Origin: J095 sp964517605
GTDB taxonomy: Bacteria; Chloroflexota; Anaerolineae; 4572-78; J111
Length of the DNA stretch: 64,000 nt
Reading direction: 5' to 3'
NCBI GenBank assembly: GCA_964517605.1
Contig: CAZFCE010000006.1
Span: forward strand, 1-64,000
The notes below the pieces were generated by a model. That model saw nothing but the letters and a program-made list of their open reading frames with translations, had not been told where the DNA came from and made no database searches. A program made the position numbers and the translations under genes. Each line of letters starts with the position of its first letter. The first letter of the stretch is position 1. This document shows positions 1 to 8,406 of the stretch, piece after piece.

Positions 1-30
1 TGGATTAGATTGGCTCTATTTTACCCGTGT

Positions 31-603
31 TTAGCCTTTTTTCGTAAGTCCTAACATTTTTAACAGCTCGCGCTGCACGCCCATGCCGGTGACATCTTTA
101 GTGGTTCCCTGGCCCGAAAAAAGAGCGTTATTGTGGCCGGTGGCAATTTTATCAAACTCATCAATGCAAACAATGCCAATCGAAGCCAACCGGCTGTCGC
201 CATCAGCGGCGTGAATTAAGCGGGTGATGATGGTGGGCACGTCCTGGCCAATATACCCCGTTTCGGAATAGGAGGTGATGTCAATAATCACCGTGGGTAT
301 TTTTAAAACCTGCTGAAACAAAAGCTCGATGAGAAACGTTTTGCCGCTGCCGGTTGGCCCAATGAACAGGTAATTTTCTTTGCCGGGCAGCGCGTCTCTG
401 GGAATGCCCTTTAGATACAACTTTTTAAGCCGGTTGATGTGGCGAAAGGCCATTAAACAGATGGCTTTTCTGGCCTGAACCTGGCCAATGTAGCCATGCC
501 GGCCAATGAGATCAAACATCTGTTGGGGAGATAAAGCGGGAATGCCCGCAATGTAGGTTTTTAAATCTATGGGTTTGGCGGATTTTTCCACCGGTTTCTC
601 CAT
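31..603 (-). CDS. ClpX-like AAA+ ATPase, shortened at the C-terminus
   Basis: A 190-residue protein carrying the front half of a ClpX-type AAA+ module. The Walker A motif GPTGSGKT lies near residue 83 and Walker B (IVCIDEFDK) near residue 145; a ClpX-like DVTGMGVQRELLKML segment follows. The reading frame then stops after LGLTKKG. Full-length ClpX is about 420 residues with an N-terminal zinc-binding domain and a C-terminal small lid with sensor 2; both are absent here. The stop follows a run of six A and two G on the coding strand, so a frameshift or a degraded gene is possible, but only 30 bases remain to the window edge. It starts 10 bases after the stop of the upstream small gene, so the two are probably co-transcribed. 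An unfoldase or remodelling ATPase role comes from the family only; without the lid it may be inactive or need a partner. Confidence 0.6.
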   Translation of the reverse strand: MEKPVEKSAKPIDLKTYIAGIPALSPQQMFDLIGRHGYIGQVQARKAICLMAFRHINRLKKLYLKGIPRDALPGKENYLFIGPTGSGKTFLIELLFQQVLKIPTVIIDITSYSETGYIGQDVPTIITRLIHAADGDSRLASIGIVCIDEFDKIATGHNNALFSGQGTTKDVTGMGVQRELLKMLGLTKKG

Positions 604-613
604 GGCGCAAGCT

Positions 614-970
614 CTATTTTCTGGCGTACCAAACCGCCTGCGATAGCAACCGGCTCAGGTTGCGCGCTTCTAGCTTTGGGAATTGCTGTTTGAGAATACT
701 CAACGCCTCTTCCAGCGAATACTCGTGCTGAAAGTAATATTTTTCGGCCAGATTGACTGAGAAAGACATCAACTCGCGGCAATGGTCATCCAGGCGGTTG
801 GATTCTGCCGCTGATATGTTTGGGAAATAATTGCGGAGCCGGCTTTGAATGGGATTGCCCCAATTTTCACCCCATTCCAGGCTCAACATTACGGCGGTGT
901 TGTAAACATCGCCCTCTTTTACATACGCCGGGAGTTTTTCTTTTTGCAAACGCCGGAATAAACTCAACAT
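614..970 (-). CDS. unknown 118-residue protein upstream of the ClpX-like gene
   Basis: I do not recognise this family. The protein is charged, soluble and rich in Leu, Glu and Arg, with no signal peptide or membrane segment; the C-terminal half looks helical. The frame extends to an ATG at 1015, but that start has no ribosome site. The ATG at 970 follows AGGTTGAGA at suitable spacing, so I prefer it. The gene lies 10 bases upstream of the ClpX-like ATPase, which suggests a joint role, for example as an adaptor or substrate; that is inference from position only. Confidence 0.5.
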   Translation of the reverse strand: MLSLFRRLQKEKLPAYVKEGDVYNTAVMLSLEWGENWGNPIQSRLRNYFPNISAAESNRLDDHCRELMSFSVNLAEKYYFQHEYSLEEALSILKQQFPKLEARNLSRLLSQAVWYARK

Positions 971-1043
971 TCTCAACCTGTGGTGGCTCGTCCACCATTT
1001 TATCCCGAATACCATTGGGCGTAAATATCATTCACCGGGTTGG

Positions 1044-2126
1044 CTAAAATTTGTGGCTTGTTTCTGATTTTGTGGCCAAAAAGCGCCCAAACTGCGTCGC
1101 TGCCGCCTCAATTAAGCCGGTTGAGGCGCTATCGGGCGGCTGGAAAAGCTCGGTTTCTACCAGCACTTTATCCTTTTTTACGGTGCGCTTCCATATCCCT
1201 GTAACCTGGCCGTTGATAACCACCACCGGCCTGAAGATGCCGTTGCTAAACACCGCCCGGTTATGATTTTCTTGCGGCAGCGCCGCCCGCCGGTCTCTGT
1301 AGCTGATTATAAATTCATCAAACGCGGGCAGTAAATAGGCCACCGCCGGGCCGGTGGGGGCCACCGCGCCAAAATCGGCAAACCAGTACGTTTGCAAATC
1401 AACCGTTTCGGCGATAAGGTTGGCTTTTACCATGTCCAGGCCGCGTTTGGCCTGGCCAACTGCTAACCCCGACCACCAGCTAAAATCCTGAATAGTGGCC
1501 GGGCCGTGGCTGGTAAAATATTTTTGGGCCAGGCCGGCCAACGCTTCATCCCTGGTGAGCGGTTTGGGTTGAGGCGCTCTTTCGGCTAACAGCGCGTAGG
1601 TTTGTTTGCCCGCTTTGGCGGCCCCGCTGCACACAACGCCATCCAGTTCTGCCCGCATCAGCAGGTGATAAATCCGGTTGTCGTCGGTGGCAATATTGGC
1701 CTGGGCAAACCCGGCTACCAACTCCTCGCGGGTCAGGTGGTTGCCATCGCGCAAAACTTTTTCTAAAACCGCGTAGCTTGCCAAAAACGCCGCTTCAGAA
1801 AGTTCCAGTTCTTTATGCCTGGTTTTTAACGATGCCTTGATTTGCGGGGCGGTCAATTGGAGCAGCCAGTGAATATCGGTGGCCGAAACCAGATGCCACG
1901 TTGGCCGCAGCACGTGGGTTCGGAGGATGTCCCCGTTATCAAGCGCGGCTTCAATCGCCGGGGCGGTTGAGTTTGCCAGCCTGATCCCCACCGCCCATTT
2001 TACCATTGCGTAATCCTGGGCTTGCAATGCGCCCATCCAACTTACCACGTCTTGAGCGGTTTGAGCGTTGGTTACGGCAATTTGTTGGCTGATAAGCCTG
2101 ATGTTAGCCAGATCGGTTAAGTTCAT
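1044..2126 (-). CDS. winged-helix protein of the AlkZ/YcaQ DNA glycosylase family (HTH_42)
   Basis: The 360-residue length and the sequence around ILRTHVLRPTWHL (about residues 68-80) match the winged-helix DNA-binding family PF06224. Members include Streptomyces AlkZ and E. coli YcaQ (AlkX), monofunctional glycosylases that remove bulky alkylated bases and unhook interstrand crosslinks. The known catalytic signature is Gln-x-Gln in AlkZ-like and Gln-x-Asp in YcaQ-like members. Here the corresponding segment ALQAQDY places Gln35 and Gln37, which fits the AlkZ-like type. The ATG is preceded by AAGGAG at ideal spacing. No natural-product cluster is visible beside it, so a housekeeping or xenobiotic-damage role is more likely than self-resistance. 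Family membership is fairly sure; activity is inferred. Confidence 0.75.
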   Translation of the reverse strand: MNLTDLANIRLISQQIAVTNAQTAQDVVSWMGALQAQDYAMVKWAVGIRLANSTAPAIEAALDNGDILRTHVLRPTWHLVSATDIHWLLQLTAPQIKASLKTRHKELELSEAAFLASYAVLEKVLRDGNHLTREELVAGFAQANIATDDNRIYHLLMRAELDGVVCSGAAKAGKQTYALLAERAPQPKPLTRDEALAGLAQKYFTSHGPATIQDFSWWSGLAVGQAKRGLDMVKANLIAETVDLQTYWFADFGAVAPTGPAVAYLLPAFDEFIISYRDRRAALPQENHNRAVFSNGIFRPVVVINGQVTGIWKRTVKKDKVLVETELFQPPDSASTGLIEAAATQFGRFLATKSETSHKF

Positions 2127-2184
2127 GGTGCTCCTTATTTCATTTGGTTATGGCCACCGGCCAACAGAAGTAAGGGTGGTAAAG

Positions 2185-2262
2185 TTTCTCAGGCTGAAAT
2201 TTTATTTTCAGCCTTAGAAAAATTTTTTTCAGCCTGAGAAATAAAAATTTCAGCCTGAGAAA
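2185..2262. repeat. four copies of a 15-bp element, one inverted; hairpin/terminator-like
   Basis: The element TTTCAGCCTGAGAAA occurs at 2206-2220 (one mismatch), 2227-2241 and 2248-2262, and in reverse complement at 2185-2199. The inverted first copy can pair with any of the other three; pairing with the nearest gives a stem of about 15 bp and a six-base AT loop. The element is itself partly palindromic, so it could be an operator. The array lies between the stop of the arginase-fold gene and the start of the AlkZ-like gene, both on the minus strand. It may therefore end arginase transcription or control the glycosylase gene. The surroundings are strongly AT-rich compared with the genes. Confidence 0.65.
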
Positions 2263-2296
2263 TTTTTAATCCGGCGGGATGGGCTGATAACCGGCG

Positions 2297-3136
2297 TTAC
2301 GCCACCATCGCTTTGATGATTCTGAGGCCGGCCTCCAGCACCTGATCGTTTTGGTCATAACCGGGGTCAAATGAGGTGATTGCGCCGGCGGCCACATCAA
2401 ATTGTTCTTTGAGCCGGGCGATAGTTTCCTCGATAAATTCCACCGGCAGGCCGCCGGGAACGGCAAACCGGTTGGGCAACGCCGCCCCGGCATCAAGCAC
2501 GTCCACATCCACGTGCAGGTAAATTTTGCCCACTTTGGCCCTTAACCGGCTAATGGCGGCCTCAACTGCCGGGCGCAGGTTGGCTTCACCCGGCGTCACA
2601 AGCCCAACCTCCGATTGCCGGAGAAGTTGCTCCTCCGCCGGGTCCAAATCGCGCGCGCCAATATGCAGAATATTCGCTTCGGGGATGGGGCTAAAGCCGG
2701 GAATGGTGTTGAGCATTAGCCGCCAGCAACGGCCGGCGGCCATAGCCAGCCCCATCCCGTCCAGAAAACCGCTCACGGTGGTTTCGGGGGTGTTAAAATC
2801 GCCGTGGGCATCAAACCACACCACCCCTAATTGATGCGGGCCAATTCCGGCGATGGTTCCCAAACAACTGTTGCAGTTTCCGGCCAGCACCAACGGAAAG
2901 CGGTGGCGGCTAACGGCCAAACTCACCTGCCCGGCCAGCAGCCGGTTTAAATCAAAGGCGGTTTCAATTTCGGTGGGCAGCGGCGCGGTGGTTTCAAGGC
3001 GGGTTACGCCAACCTGATGGCCGCAATCCCGCAATAATTGGTCAACCCGATGCTGTAAAAAGTGATCCGGCCCGCGCCCCGTTCGCACGCTTTTATGGCC
3101 TGAGTCGTAGGGAACCTGAATGATTTGCAAATCCAT
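2297..3136 (-). CDS. arginase/agmatinase-fold (ureohydrolase) family protein
   Basis: A 279-residue protein of normal arginase length. Metal-binding motifs are DAHGDFN (residues 109-115) and HVDVDVLD (208-215), matching the Mn-binding DAHxD and DxDxxD signatures. The first signature, normally GGDHS with a Mn-ligand His, reads GNCNS (86-90), so the usual His ligand is missing and Cys88 or Asn89 sits there. The family hydrolyses guanidino or formimino groups of amino-acid derivatives, yielding urea or formamide. With an altered Mn site the substrate cannot be predicted, and the protein may be mononuclear or inactive. The ATG has an AAGGAG site eight bases upstream. No arginine catabolic genes flank it. 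Confidence 0.75.
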   Translation of the reverse strand: MDLQIIQVPYDSGHKSVRTGRGPDHFLQHRVDQLLRDCGHQVGVTRLETTAPLPTEIETAFDLNRLLAGQVSLAVSRHRFPLVLAGNCNSCLGTIAGIGPHQLGVVWFDAHGDFNTPETTVSGFLDGMGLAMAAGRCWRLMLNTIPGFSPIPEANILHIGARDLDPAEEQLLRQSEVGLVTPGEANLRPAVEAAISRLRAKVGKIYLHVDVDVLDAGAALPNRFAVPGGLPVEFIEETIARLKEQFDVAAGAITSFDPGYDQNDQVLEAGLRIIKAMVA

Positions 3137-3169
3137 GCGTTAGCTCCTTGAAAAATAGCGGTTTGGCGC

Positions 3170-3226
3170 GTAGGGGCGACCCTCGCGGTCGCCCGGTTTC
3201 AGGGCGGGCGCAAGGCCCACCCCTAC
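3170..3226. repeat. 57-bp intergenic inverted-repeat element bounded by GTAGGGG/CCCCTAC
   Basis: The gap between two minus-strand genes contains a GC-rich element starting GTAGGGGCGACC and ending CCCCTAC, with internal complementary segments (GGGCGAC/GTCGCCC type). It can fold into a long hairpin. Similar short dispersed palindromes are common in Chloroflexota and cyanobacterial genomes, but I see only one copy here and no transposase. Confidence 0.5.
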
Positions 3227-3267
3227 AATTTTCATTCGCCGGCGCTGTGCCGCCGGGCCGGTTGCGG

Positions 3268-4203
3268 TTAAGGTTGGGCCACGTACAACACAATTTTGCC
3301 TACGGCGTGGCCGGTTTGGCTAAGGGCATGCGCTTTGGCAATATCCCGCAGCGCAAACTCGCTGCCCACAATCGGGCGGAGTTTGCCGGCATCCACCAAT
3401 TTGGCCATTTCTGCAAGAATTTTTGCGTTGGGATCAATAAACACAAAGGCGTTTTTAACCCCAAGCGATTGTGCTTTTTCTGCGGACGGCGGGGAGATGA
3501 TTGACACAAGAACGCCGCCCGGCTTTAACACCGACCACGAGGCTTCTTGAACTTCGCCGCCAACGGTATCAAACACCACGTCAACGTTGCTCACAACTTC
3601 GGCAAAGCGTTGGATTTGGTAATCAATCACCTGGTCGGCCCCTAACGCTTCTACCAAAGCCCGGTTTTTGCCCGAAGTGGTGGCTATAACCTTAGCGCCC
3701 TGAATTTTGGCCAACTGCACCGCCAAAGACCCCACGCCGCCGGAGGCCGCGTGAATCAAAACCGTTTGGCCCGCCTTAAGCTGCGAAGCCGTAAATAACG
3801 CTTCCCAGGCGGTAATCCCGGCCAACGGCAACGCGGCGGCCTCAACAAAAGATACTGTTTTGGGCTTAAACGCGATTTCGTCTTCCCGGATGGCCACGTA
3901 TTCGGCGTAAGTGCCGTTGCGTTTAAGGTCCGGGCGCGAATAAACGGCATCGCCAGCCTTAAACCGAGTCACCGCCGCGCCCACCGCTTCTACCACCCCG
4001 GCCACATCCCAGCCCAAAATCAGCGGCAGCGGGTATGGAATCATCTGCTGCAAATAACCTTCTCTCACCTTCCAGTCCACCGGGTTAATGGACGCAGCCA
4101 CCACCCGCACCAACACTTCGTTGGGGGCAAAATCCGGTTTGGGCGCGTCTTCGTACTTAAGAACACCGGCACTGCCATATTCGTGGATTCTAACAGCTTT
4201 CAT
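3268..4203 (-). CDS. zinc-free NADP-dependent MDR oxidoreductase (quinone oxidoreductase type)
   Basis: A 311-residue medium-chain dehydrogenase/reductase. The N-terminal GroES-like domain includes the ASINPVDWKVREG segment typical of the quinone oxidoreductase branch. The Rossmann domain has the nucleotide site ASGGVGS near residue 150 and the sequence AKVIATTSG, which suits NADPH. The cysteine and histidine ligands of zinc alcohol dehydrogenases are absent. Likely activity is NADPH-dependent reduction of quinones or enones; the substrate is unknown. AAAGGAGAATTC precedes the ATG. The gene diverges from the two-component genes that begin at 4426. Confidence 0.85.
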   Translation of the reverse strand: MKAVRIHEYGSAGVLKYEDAPKPDFAPNEVLVRVVAASINPVDWKVREGYLQQMIPYPLPLILGWDVAGVVEAVGAAVTRFKAGDAVYSRPDLKRNGTYAEYVAIREDEIAFKPKTVSFVEAAALPLAGITAWEALFTASQLKAGQTVLIHAASGGVGSLAVQLAKIQGAKVIATTSGKNRALVEALGADQVIDYQIQRFAEVVSNVDVVFDTVGGEVQEASWSVLKPGGVLVSIISPPSAEKAQSLGVKNAFVFIDPNAKILAEMAKLVDAGKLRPIVGSEFALRDIAKAHALSQTGHAVGKIVLYVAQP

Positions 4204-4425
4204 GGAATTCTCCTTTGATTTTATTTGTTAATGAGCATACCGACCAACCGGCAAAACTGCAAACGGAGTTTGGTTTTTACGCCCCAATTGAGTTGCGCCG
4301 GATTTGCGGATAAGGCTATTCACCGGGGCTGAAACTGGTTATAATTTAACCAGGCAAGAGCAACGCCCCGCAAGGTACAAACGGCGCACTCGGCCTTTGT
4401 AACCCAACCAAAGGAGCGCAACCCA
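4204..4425. promoter_or_regulatory. divergent intergenic region with a -10-like box
   Basis: This 222-bp gap separates the divergent oxidoreductase (minus) and response-regulator (plus) genes, so it must hold promoters for both. A TATAAT hexamer at 4340-4345 points toward the plus-strand genes, but no convincing -35 lies at the right distance. AAAGGAG upstream of 4426 is the ribosome site of the regulator. Nothing else is recognisable. Confidence 0.4.
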
Positions 4426-5448
4426 ATGACCACCCCCGTTTCTATTTTGATTATTGAAGATGAATTTATTGTAGCCGCCGACCTGCGCCAGTATTTAACC
4501 GGCCTGGGGTATGAAGTTGCCGGAATTTTGGCCACCGGCGAAGATGCGCTGCCCTGGGTTGAAGCCTCGCCGCCGGGCCTGATTTTAATGGATATAAAAT
4601 TAGCCGGCGCTATGGACGGCATCACCACTGCCGGGTTAATCCGCGCCCGGTTTGATATTCCCATTATTTATCTCACCGCCTACGCCGATGACTCTAACCT
4701 GCAACGGGCCGGCCAAACTCAACCATTTGGCTACCTGCTCAAACCCTTTAACCGCCGCGATCTGCACTCCACCATTGAAATGGCCTTGCTCCGGCATCGC
4801 ATGGAAACAGCGTTGCGCCAAAGCGAAGAGCGTTACCGCACCGTGGCCGATTTTACCTACGATTGGGAATACTGGGTTAGCCCAACCGGTGAATATCTTT
4901 ACATCTCGCCGGCGTGCGAGCGCATTACCGGCTACAACCGCGATGAGTTTACGGCTGACCCCAACTTGATGCAGGCCATTATCCACCCCGACGACCAGGA
5001 ATTGATGGCCCGTCATTTTTTAGAAACGCGCCGGGAAGACTTTAACGACGTCTTGCCGCTAGACTTTAGGGTTATAACCCGCGCCGGCCAAACCCGCTGG
5101 GTAGAGCATATATGCCAGCCGGTGTATGGGGTGGATGGCCGCTGGCTGGGCCGCCGCGCCAGCAACCGCGACATCACCGACCGCAAACAAGCCGAAGCGG
5201 AACAGGAACGACTGATTGCCGAACTGAAATCGGCCCTGGAGCAAGTTAAACGGCTCAGCGGGTTGCTGCCCATCTGCGCTTCGTGCAAAAAAATCCGCGA
5301 TGACCGGGGCTACTGGCAGCAGGTAGAAGTTTATATTCTGGATCACTCCGAAGCCGAATTTTCACACAGTATTTGCCCCGATTGCATGGCCAGATTGTAT
5401 CCCAAAGAGCAGTTTCCGGGCTTGTACCAACCCAAACCAGGTGCATGA
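4426..5448 (+). CDS. response regulator with receiver, PAS and C-terminal CxxC...CxxC module
   Basis: Residues 1-125 form a receiver with acidic pair Glu11/Asp12, phospho-acceptor Asp56 (LILMDIKL) and Lys in LLKPFN. A PAS/PAC domain follows at about 135-255, then a short coiled coil. The C-terminus holds paired cysteines, Cys284/Cys287 (PICASCKK) and Cys317/Cys320 (ICPDCM), flanking a GYW...DHSEAEFSH segment. This module recurs at the end of many PAS-containing regulators and probably binds a metal, though its function is not established. There is no DNA-binding domain, so output is probably protein-protein. The partner kinase starts nine bases after the stop. AAAGGAGCG precedes the ATG. Confidence 0.85.
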   Translation: MTTPVSILIIEDEFIVAADLRQYLTGLGYEVAGILATGEDALPWVEASPPGLILMDIKLAGAMDGITTAGLIRARFDIPIIYLTAYADDSNLQRAGQTQPFGYLLKPFNRRDLHSTIEMALLRHRMETALRQSEERYRTVADFTYDWEYWVSPTGEYLYISPACERITGYNRDEFTADPNLMQAIIHPDDQELMARHFLETRREDFNDVLPLDFRVITRAGQTRWVEHICQPVYGVDGRWLGRRASNRDITDRKQAEAEQERLIAELKSALEQVKRLSGLLPICASCKKIRDDRGYWQQVEVYILDHSEAEFSHSICPDCMARLYPKEQFPGLYQPKPGA

Positions 5449-5457
5449 GGTGCAACC

Positions 5458-8301
5458 ATGCCATTACCAGAAACCGGCCTTACTCCCCAACAAATTGAGG
5501 CCGCCCTACGGCAAAGTGAAAACAACTTGCGGGCCATCATCAATGCCAGCCCCGAAGCCACGTTTTTAATTGATGAACATGGCTTGGTGATTACCGCCAA
5601 CGAACAAACCGCCCGCCGGTTGGGGTTATCACTCAATGAAATAATAGGTCGCTGCATTTACAACCTGCTCCCGCCCAATGTAGCCCGCACCCGTAGAAAA
5701 CACATTAACCACGTGTTTCAAACCGGCCAGCCGTTTCTGTTTGAAGACGTGCGCGGGGGCCGGGTGATTGAGCATCACCTGCACCCCGTTACCGATGAGC
5801 ATGGCCGGGTGCGGCGGGTGGCCGTTACCGGCATTGATATTACCGCCCGCAAACAAACCGAAGCCGCGCTGCAACAACAGCAAGAACTGTTAGAGGCCAT
5901 CCGGCAGGCTCAGGCGTTGTTCATTGCCCGCCAAAACCGGCCCCAGGTTTTTAACAAGCTGCTAAAAATTTTGGTAACAACCACCAACAGCGAATACGGC
6001 TTTTTAGACGAAGTTTTGTACGATAACGGCCAACCCTACAAACTCAGCCTGGCGCTATCTGATATTTCCTGGGATGCCGCTTCGCACCGGTTGTACCAGC
6101 AATTGGTGGCCCGCAACCTTGAGTTTCGCAATTTAAACAATTTAAGCGGCGCGCCGGCAGTAACCGGAGAAGTGATTATCGCCAACGATGCCCCCCACGA
6201 TCTCCGGGCGGGCGGGCTGCCGTCGGGCCATCCGCCACTGCACAGTTTTATGGGCATTCCCCTGGTTGCTAACGGCGAGATGGTGGGCGTAGCCGGAGTA
6301 GCCAACCGGCCCGGCGGCTACACCATGGCCGAGGCCAACCGGATTGAAGCATTAACCTCGGCTTGCGCCAATATGATCTGGGCGTTACGCCTGGAACAAA
6401 AAGAGCAAGAAGCCGTTACCGCCTTGCACGCCTCAGAAGAAAAATGGCGCTCGCTGGTGCAAAACGCCCCGGTTACTATTACCATTATCAACCGCGACGG
6501 CATCATTGAATTTATTAACCGAACATCACCAGCCCGCACCGTTGAGCAAGCCATTGGGCAAACCATTTACCAGTTTCTGCCAACTGACCTCCATACGCAA
6601 ACCCGGCAGTACGTTCAAACGGTATTTGAAACCAGTTTGCCGGTTATGTTTGAAACCCAAATTACTCGCACCAACGGCGATGTAATCTGGTACGAAAACC
6701 GCCTGGCCCCGTTTCACCATCAAAATCCAATAACCCAGATTATGTTCATTTCTACGGATATTACCGCCCGCAAACACCTGGAAACCGCTATGCGGGTTAA
6801 TCTGGAAAAATACCGGGTGCTGGTTGAATCTTTTCCGCTGGGCATTACCATTACAGACCAGGCCGGCAATATTTTAGAAACCAACCAGCACGCCGAATAT
6901 TTATTGGATCTACCTACCGAAGAACATCGCCAGCGACATATTGCCGGGCCAGAATGGCAAATTGTCCGGGCCGATGGCAGCCCCATGCCACCCATCGAGT
7001 TCGCCTCGGTGCGCGCCATGTCCGAGAATCGCTGTATTGAAAACGTTGAAATGGGGCTGGTTAAAGCGCCGGGGCAAATAACCTGGCTCAACGTTACCGC
7101 CGCGCCCATTCCCCTGCCGGATTACGGCGTGGTAATAACCTACAATGACATAACAGAACGCAAACAAAAAGAGGCGGTGCTGGCCGCCCGCCTGCGGCTC
7201 AGCGAGTTTGCCATTACCCATACGCTCGATGAACTGTTGCGGCAAACTCTGGACGAAGCGGAGTTGCTAACCGGCAGCCAGATTGGCTTTTTTCATTTTG
7301 TGGAAGCCGACCAGAAAACCCTGTCGCTGCAAACATGGTCAACCAACACCTTAACCGCCCTATGCACCGCCACAGGCAAAGGTTTGCACTATCCCGTTGA
7401 TGAAGCCGGCGTGTGGGCGGATTGCGTATATACCCGCCAGCCGGTCATCCACAACGATTACGCCAGCCTGCCCCACCGCAAGGGGCTGCCAGACGGTCAT
7501 GTGCCGGTTAACCGCGAGTTGATCATCCCGGTGTTGCGGGGGCAGCAAGTTGTGGCCATTTTGGGGGTGGGCAACAAACCCGCCGATTACCAGCCACAGG
7601 ATGTTGAGGCCATTTCGTTGCTGGCTAACATTGCCTGGGATATTGTAATGCGGCAGCGCGCCGAAGCCGGATTACGCGCCTCGCTGCAAGAAAAAGAAAT
7701 TTTGCTGCGCGAAATCCATCACCGGGTTAAAAACAACCTGCAATTTGTTTCCAGCCTGCTCAGTTTGCAGGCCAACATGTTGCCAGACCCCAAATTGCGC
7801 CCCCCGTTTGAAGATAGCCAGCGGCGGCTGCGCGGCATGGCTCTGGTTCACGAGCAGTTGTATCGCTCTACCAACCTGGGCCAAATCCATTTTAAAGCCT
7901 ACATTCAAGACCTGGTGGCCCAGGTTAAAGATTCAATGGTGCTGGCTGCCCGGCCCGTGACCGTTAACCTTGAGCTTGACGACGTTATTTTGCCGGTGGA
8001 TGTGGCCATTCCGTGTGGCTTAATCATTAACGAACTGGTTTCTAACGCCCTAAAATATGCCTTTCCACCCGCTGATGACCGCCCCGGCCTGGTGCGCCTG
8101 TGCCTGCGGCTTGAGCCGGACAACCGGCTGGTGCTGGTCATCAGCGATAACGGCGTGGGCCTGCCGCCGGCAGTTACCCCCGCCCACACGGCCACGCTGG
8201 GGCTGCAACTGGTTGATATGCTCACCCGGCAGTTAAAAGGCCACCTTGAACTGGATCGGCGCGGTGGCACAACCTTCACGCTGACTTTCCCCTTCTTGTA
8301 A
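5458..8301 (+). CDS. PAS/GAF sensor histidine kinase, HisKA_2 type
   Basis: A 947-residue soluble kinase. Approximate order: PAS 1-140, GAF 150-310, PAS 322-440, PAS 451-565, GAF 577-735, HisKA_2 with the REIHHRVKNNLQ signature (His754/His755), then a HATPase_c domain to the end with an N-box (LIINELVSNALKYAF) and the G-box DNGVGLPP. HisKA_2 kinases often work with output regulators that lack DNA-binding domains, which agrees with the gene just upstream. No membrane helices are evident, so the stimulus is probably a cytoplasmic ligand or redox cue sensed by the PAS and GAF domains. It is translationally coupled to the regulator. No terminator was identified after it. Confidence 0.9.
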   Translation: MPLPETGLTPQQIEAALRQSENNLRAIINASPEATFLIDEHGLVITANEQTARRLGLSLNEIIGRCIYNLLPPNVARTRRKHINHVFQTGQPFLFEDVRGGRVIEHHLHPVTDEHGRVRRVAVTGIDITARKQTEAALQQQQELLEAIRQAQALFIARQNRPQVFNKLLKILVTTTNSEYGFLDEVLYDNGQPYKLSLALSDISWDAASHRLYQQLVARNLEFRNLNNLSGAPAVTGEVIIANDAPHDLRAGGLPSGHPPLHSFMGIPLVANGEMVGVAGVANRPGGYTMAEANRIEALTSACANMIWALRLEQKEQEAVTALHASEEKWRSLVQNAPVTITIINRDGIIEFINRTSPARTVEQAIGQTIYQFLPTDLHTQTRQYVQTVFETSLPVMFETQITRTNGDVIWYENRLAPFHHQNPITQIMFISTDITARKHLETAMRVNLEKYRVLVESFPLGITITDQAGNILETNQHAEYLLDLPTEEHRQRHIAGPEWQIVRADGSPMPPIEFASVRAMSENRCIENVEMGLVKAPGQITWLNVTAAPIPLPDYGVVITYNDITERKQKEAVLAARLRLSEFAITHTLDELLRQTLDEAELLTGSQIGFFHFVEADQKTLSLQTWSTNTLTALCTATGKGLHYPVDEAGVWADCVYTRQPVIHNDYASLPHRKGLPDGHVPVNRELIIPVLRGQQVVAILGVGNKPADYQPQDVEAISLLANIAWDIVMRQRAEAGLRASLQEKEILLREIHHRVKNNLQFVSSLLSLQANMLPDPKLRPPFEDSQRRLRGMALVHEQLYRSTNLGQIHFKAYIQDLVAQVKDSMVLAARPVTVNLELDDVILPVDVAIPCGLIINELVSNALKYAFPPADDRPGLVRLCLRLEPDNRLVLVISDNGVGLPPAVTPAHTATLGLQLVDMLTRQLKGHLELDRRGGTTFTLTFPFL

Positions 8302-8328
8302 AACTGCGACGGTGGCAATTCCCCACAA

Positions 8329-8357
8329 TTGCGCCGAGGTTCCCCTTCAACTATAAT
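8329..8357 (+). promoter_or_regulatory. candidate sigma70-type promoter for the acyltransferase gene
   Basis: TTGCGC at 8329-8334 and a perfect TATAAT at 8352-8357 are separated by 17 bases. The acyltransferase start codon is 50 bases downstream. This implies the gene is transcribed separately from the kinase. Confidence 0.5.
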
Positions 8358-8406
8358 CCAGCGTCGGCTGGCTTGGCCGCGATAATATGGTATTGAAGCG
8401 ATTTTT

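Noticed and set aside
3170..3226. Insertion-sequence remnant
   Set aside because: Only a short palindrome is present, with no transposase fragment and no target-site duplication that I can see.
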